Assembly: GCA_013306675.1 (NCBI GenBank)
Contig: JABLUY010000003.1
Location: 132,896-196,895 of the forward strand
DNA from: Thraustochytrium sp. TN22
Taxonomy: Eukaryota > Sar > Bigyra > Thraustochytrida > Thraustochytriidae
Direction of reading: 5' to 3'
Length of the DNA: 64,000 bases
A program made the position numbers and the translations under genes. This document shows, piece by piece, positions 60,468-64,000 of this stretch. The notes below the pieces were generated by a model. It was not told the origin of the DNA. It saw only the letters and a list, made by a program, of their open reading frames with translations, and searched no databases. Within the stretch, counting starts at the first letter, position 1, and each line of letters opens with the position of its first letter.

Positions 60468-61765
60468 ATGGCCGAGGCCGCCATGCAGCGCGGCGGCGGA
60501 GGAGGAGGCAGCGGCGGCGGCGGGCCCGTGGCCACGGGCGTGCGCGAGCCCTGGGAGAAGGCGTGCACGTTTGAGGGCCCGCTGCTGAAGAAGAGCGACT
60601 GGCTGAAGAACTGGAACTCGAGGTACTTTCGCATCAGGGGCAGGACGCTGTGCTATTATGAGAACCAGATGAGCAGGATCGCGCGCGGCGAGATTCCGCT
60701 CATTGGCGGCCAGGTGGCTCCCGTGACCGTGGCGGACCCGGCCAGGAAGTTTGTGCTGCAGGTGCGCACCGCCAAGGGCGAGGATTACCTGTTTGGCGCG
60801 CTCTCCGAGGAGGATCGCAGGGATTGGATTGCGCAGATCCAGCTCGCCATCACCCGCGGCCCCGCCGTGCAGGCGCGGCGCCGCAACGGCAACGGCAACG
60901 GAGGCGAAGTCGGAGTCGCAGGCGGAGTCGCAGGCGGAGGCGGCCCGGGCGCGGCATCGCCGACATCGCCACCCACGGCTGGGGCAGCAACGCCCAGTCC
61001 GGGCGGCATCGACACGGAAGCCGCCACGGACGATGGCGTCGTGGAGGTGGACGACGAAGACGAGAATGAGAGTGGCGTAAATGACCTCGTGCGCGGCACG
61101 GAGGCGCTCGACATGGACGGCCCGATGGACGAGCCGCTCATGGGCGGCCAGCGCTTCCCGCGCGACTTCCAGCCGCCACCGCCGCCGCCCGACGCTGAGG
61201 ACCCACTCTCGTACCTCATGTCCGTGCCGGATGCACGCTCCTCGCAGTCCTCGAAGCGGACCACCCCGCGCGGCAGACGTTCCGCCGGCGCCGAGAGCGC
61301 CTTTGCGCAGAGTGAGACCGTGGCCAAGGCGCAGCCCGCGCCAAGGCACGCGTCCAGCGCACCGCCTCGGGCGAGGCCATGCAGCGCTTGGGTGGCGAGG
61401 CTGGCACTGGCTCTGGCGCCGGCACCGGCCTCGGAGCCGGTACGCCAGCCCCCCTGGCAGCCCCGGGCGCGAGTCCCGCCGCCCTGGACGGCGTGGCACT
61501 GCGCGACGCTGTCAAGTCTGGCGACCTGAGCCTTGTGGAGAGGATTTTGGCCGTCAACCCGGCGCTTGCGCAGTCCAAGAACACGCTCAACAACTCTGTC
61601 CTTCACGTCGCGGCCATGTTCAAGCACGAAGAGATCTGTATGCGCCTCGTGGAGGCGGGCGCCGACCCCACCCTCGAGGACGCCGGGGGCGAGACCCCGC
61701 TGTCGCTCGCGCCTGTGTCCGTGGCGAACCGCATGCGTGCGCGTTTTGAGGCCAGCCGCTCATGA
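60468..61765 (+). CDS. PH-domain and ankyrin protein, reading frame changes midway
   Basis: The first frame starts at ATG 60468. After a Gly-rich leader it encodes a clear PH domain (about residues 33-130: GPLLKKSDWLKNWNSRYFRI, ending DRRDWIAQIQLAI), then acidic and Pro-rich sequence to about 61320. Continuing the same frame to a stop at 61529 gives low-complexity sequence. From about 61316 the next frame is open and encodes KARVQRTASGEAMQRLGG and then two ankyrin repeats (LRDAVKSGDLSLVERILAVN, SVLHVAAMFKHEEICMRLVE), ending at 61765. The shift equals one missing base. A normal intron is not visible in the overlap. PH and ankyrin modules suggest a membrane adaptor. Either one gene with a base error or indel, or two overlapping parts. 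Confidence 0.7.
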
Positions 61766-62217
61766 TACCCTCGCCACGTGCCACGCATTCAGCTAGGCTA
61801 GCTCTAGGCACGAGCCGCGCTCCGACACACAAGGTGCCGCTGGCCGCATGCGATAAACGACGCGATGTACGATGCTGCTCCTCCTTGCTTTTTTGGGGAT
61901 CTCTCTGACCCCCGGACCGACTCGACTCTCTCATGGATGCCATGTATGGATGCCATGTATGGATGCCATGTAATGGATACCATGTGGAGATCGCATTCCA
62001 AAGTTGTCAAGCAGTCCCTCCGTGCGACAGTGCGTCTTCGCCAAAGTCTCAACACAGCTCTGTCGTGCAACTGGAGCACGCGTTGCGCTGCCTGTGCAGG
62101 CTCGTCACGCAATGCCATCTCTCTGGTTGCCTGGAAAAGAAGACTTATAATTTGTTGTTGTTGTCACCCAGCCTGCTCAGGCTGCAACGTGGAATGCAGT
62201 GGCTACACAGCCTGCTC
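61766..62217. other. Convergent intergenic region with a 13-bp tandem repeat
   Basis: About 450 bases between converging stops. A 13-bp unit (ATGGATGCCATGT) is repeated three times plus a variant copy at 61933-61987, and a GGCTAGCTCTAG palindrome lies near 61796. No gene was seen. Confidence 0.6.
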
Positions 62218-63646
62218 TCAGTAGGCGCCAACGACGCGCAAAAAGGGTGTGGCAGCCTCGAGGCGGCTGAGGGCGGCACGCAGCGCCTCGCTGTCGAGGG
62301 CGTCGCTCTCGATCTCGCAGAAAAAGGCCACCTCAGAGGCGGCGCCGGAGGGCTGAGCGATGCTCTCGAGGCAGGAGAGGTTGACGGCGTCGAGCGCCTG
62401 GAGCGCGTCCACTAATGAGCCGGGCTTGTGCGCGACGCCAAAGAAGGCAACAACGTGCGTCTTGCCCTCGCTGAGCGAGGACTCGACAGGGCTGATGACA
62501 AAGTAGCGACCCCATCGCGACTCGTCCTGCGGGTCGACAAAGTGCACGAGGCCGCTCACCTTGAGGTTGGACTCGAGCAGCGCGCGCTGCGTCTCCTTGC
62601 AAAAGCCGGTGGACGCGCGCTGGATGGGCACGAGACCGAAGCCAACCTGGTTGCGCGAGACGGCGAGGAAGGCCTCCTCGACCGTGGTGCAGCTCAGAAA
62701 GTCGCCGTCCTTGACGTCCACGAAGCGCGTCTGCGCCGCCTGGCGCGCCAGGTCGTCGTCGGTCTCCACGATGGCCACCGCGGGCCGGTCCAGCCGCTGC
62801 AGCAGATAGTCCACCTGGACGTCCTTGTTGAGCGGAATGAGGTAGTCGCGGTACAGGCGCGCGATGATGTCCGGCTTGACCTTGAAGGCGCTGTCCGCGC
62901 CGCTGTCCGGCGCCGCGCCGTCCGTGCCGTAGCGCGACGCCTTGGTGCGGACGCGCTCCACCACGGCGTCCTCCACCTGCACGTTGGTCAGCGCCTCCAT
63001 GATGCCGGCAGCATCGTTGGCCGCAATCATCTGGCTGAAGCGCTCGCGCTCCGCCTGGAACTTGGCCTCCGCCACGAACTTGCCATAATGGATGCGCTTC
63101 GACAGCGCCTGCAGCACGGCGATATCCGCTGCGCAAGTCGAGCCGTACTCGCCGTCGTCCTCGGCCTCCTCCCCGACGCACAGCTCGTCCAGGATCTTGG
63201 ACACGTACACGTTGAAGACCTCCGCGTTGATGTTGATCAGGTTCGGCTTGAGCGGGCTCGCTTTGGGCGGCGCCGGCGCCACGCTGCGCGGCAGCAGGTC
63301 GCCAAAGAAGGCGTTCTCGTCGGGGCTGTTGTACCGCCCCAGCTTCGCGTGCAGCGACTCCGTCTCCTTGAGGAAGTGCTCCATGAAGCTCAGCTTGCCG
63401 CCCGCGCTCGCCTCGTCCAGCCCGCGCGCGTTCACGCGCGCGCGCAGCACCTCCGAGTCGCCGCGCGCATAGCACACCTTGTTGCGCGCGAACTGCGCGC
63501 GCTCGATCAAGGCAAAGATGATCGTCTCCTCCTGCCGGATCAGCGCGCCGCGAATGTCGCTCAGCTGTGCCGCCACCTCGCTCCCATCAGTCAGTCCACC
63601 GTCCCGGCTCGCACGCGCGCTGCGCGCGCCGCGCGCGCGTGCGCTG

Positions 63647-63677
<31 letters not shown>

Positions 63678-63850
63678 CGCAAGCAGCCGGGCCAGGCCAG
63701 GCCACTACTTCATCCGCCATGCCACGCCACGCCAGGCCGAGCGCGCGCAAGCAAAGGCGCAGCGCGCCTGCCCTTGCTGCCTTGCTGCCTGCCTGCCTGC
63801 CTGCCTTGCGCGCCGCTGCCGCCACGTACCTTGAGCGGGAGCGTCTCCAT
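62218..63850 (-). CDS. Chorismate mutase with PDT-like and ACT C-terminal extension (two exons)
   Basis: Exons 63830-63850 and 62218-63564 give 455 residues. Exon 1 is seven codons (METLPLK) before a GTACGT donor; exon 2 opens LSDIRGALIRQEETIIFALI, the usual N-terminus of eukaryotic AroQ chorismate mutase (chorismate to prephenate, for Phe and Tyr). The mutase spans residues 8 to about 265, with SPDENAFFGDLL, SKRIHYGKFVAEAKFQ and the end DVQVDYLLQRLD. The tail of about 190 residues is not found in yeast or plant mutases. It has a short segment like the first lobe of prephenate dehydratase (TTVEEAFLAV, FGLVPI), WGRYFVIS in place of the TRF active-site strand, and an ACT domain (VVAFFGVAHKPGSLVDALQA, LSCLESI). 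The dehydratase part is too short to be active; the ACT domain probably senses an amino acid. Confidence 0.88.
63565..63829 (-). other. Intron of the chorismate mutase gene with TGCC arrays
   Basis: 265 bases with a GTACGT donor and a GCACAG acceptor (minus strand). It contains two tetranucleotide arrays (63648-63678 and 63785-63806). The frame happens to stay open through the intron, but that reading is repeat-coded Gly-Arg-Gln-Ala and does not resemble the family. Confidence 0.85.
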
Positions 63851-64000
63851 CGTGCCGACCACTGCGAAGGCGCTTTGCGGCAGCTCCGGCCGCCACACAC
63901 ATCCACCACTGCCCACGCCTGCCGGGCTGCTCGGACGCAAGTACCGTGACCCGTATCATCTTCGAGCTCGAGCTGACTGCGAGTCAGGCGCTGGCGTCAG

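Noticed and set aside
62218-62800. Active prephenate dehydratase (bifunctional P-protein)
   Set aside because: The segment is about 100 residues instead of about 180 and lacks the TRF strand Thr, so catalytic function is unlikely.
62428-63834. A 468-residue plus-strand frame opposite the chorismate mutase
   Set aside because: Antisense shadow; it also reads through the TGCC arrays of an intron.

Overview
This window is nuclear DNA of a GC-rich, gene-dense microbial eukaryote. Most genes are long single open frames on either strand, with only a few short introns near gene starts. The introns that can be read have GTAAGT, GTGAGT or GTACGT donors, CTGAC or CTAAC branch sites and CAG acceptors. 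A class-divergent myosin with ankyrin repeats and a FYVE finger, a single-domain CatSper-like cation channel and a CCT-domain protein point to a stramenopile-type protist (a thraustochytrid or an alga). That lineage is inferred, not proven. There is no prokaryotic or organellar signature, and no rRNA, tRNA or CRISPR array was seen.

Layout. 1-10 kb: 3' end of glucosamine-6-phosphate deaminase, an ankyrin protein (-), a mitochondrial carrier (+), a WKF-domain protein (-) and IMP dehydrogenase (+). 11-18 kb: a spliced DENN-WW protein (+), a mitochondrial cytochrome c peroxidase (-) and a lone gag-like retrotransposon remnant (+). 18-30 kb: DNA polymerase alpha catalytic subunit (+), an unrecognised multi-pass membrane protein (+), a membrane-anchored metallophosphatase (+) and an unrecognised protein with one membrane segment (-). 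29.7-37.5 kb: a long stretch without a convincing coding gene, rich in tetra- and pentanucleotide arrays and holding a cluster of splice-donor-like sites. 37-47 kb: a CatSper/EukCat-like channel (-), diverging from a TBC-ankyrin-FYVE-like RabGAP (+), then a CCT-domain protein (-). 48-52 kb: GINS subunit SLD5 (-, three exons), diverging from a tesmin/LIN54-type CXC protein (+). 52-64 kb: a 2408-residue myosin (-), a PH-ankyrin gene (+) whose frame changes midway, and a chorismate mutase fused to a prephenate-dehydratase-like/ACT tail (-, two exons).

Themes. Two replication factors (POLA1, SLD5) lie in the window. SLD5 shares its upstream region with a CXC-domain regulator, and that 645-bp region holds three TTYGAA boxes, the element LIN54-type CXC domains are known to bind. 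Several genes belong to membrane traffic (DENN, TBC, myosin-FYVE, PH-ankyrin). The most unusual proteins are the myosin, whose tail carries six helical repeats at an exact 33-residue spacing like the centrin-binding repeats of Sfi1; the chorismate mutase with a shrunken PDT-like segment and an ACT domain; the CCT protein with six perfect 11-residue repeats; and a Pol alpha whose second C-terminal metal module has lost its cysteines.

Limits. All calls are by eye. Start codons were checked to be ATG where stated; transcript ends and the lineage are not known.
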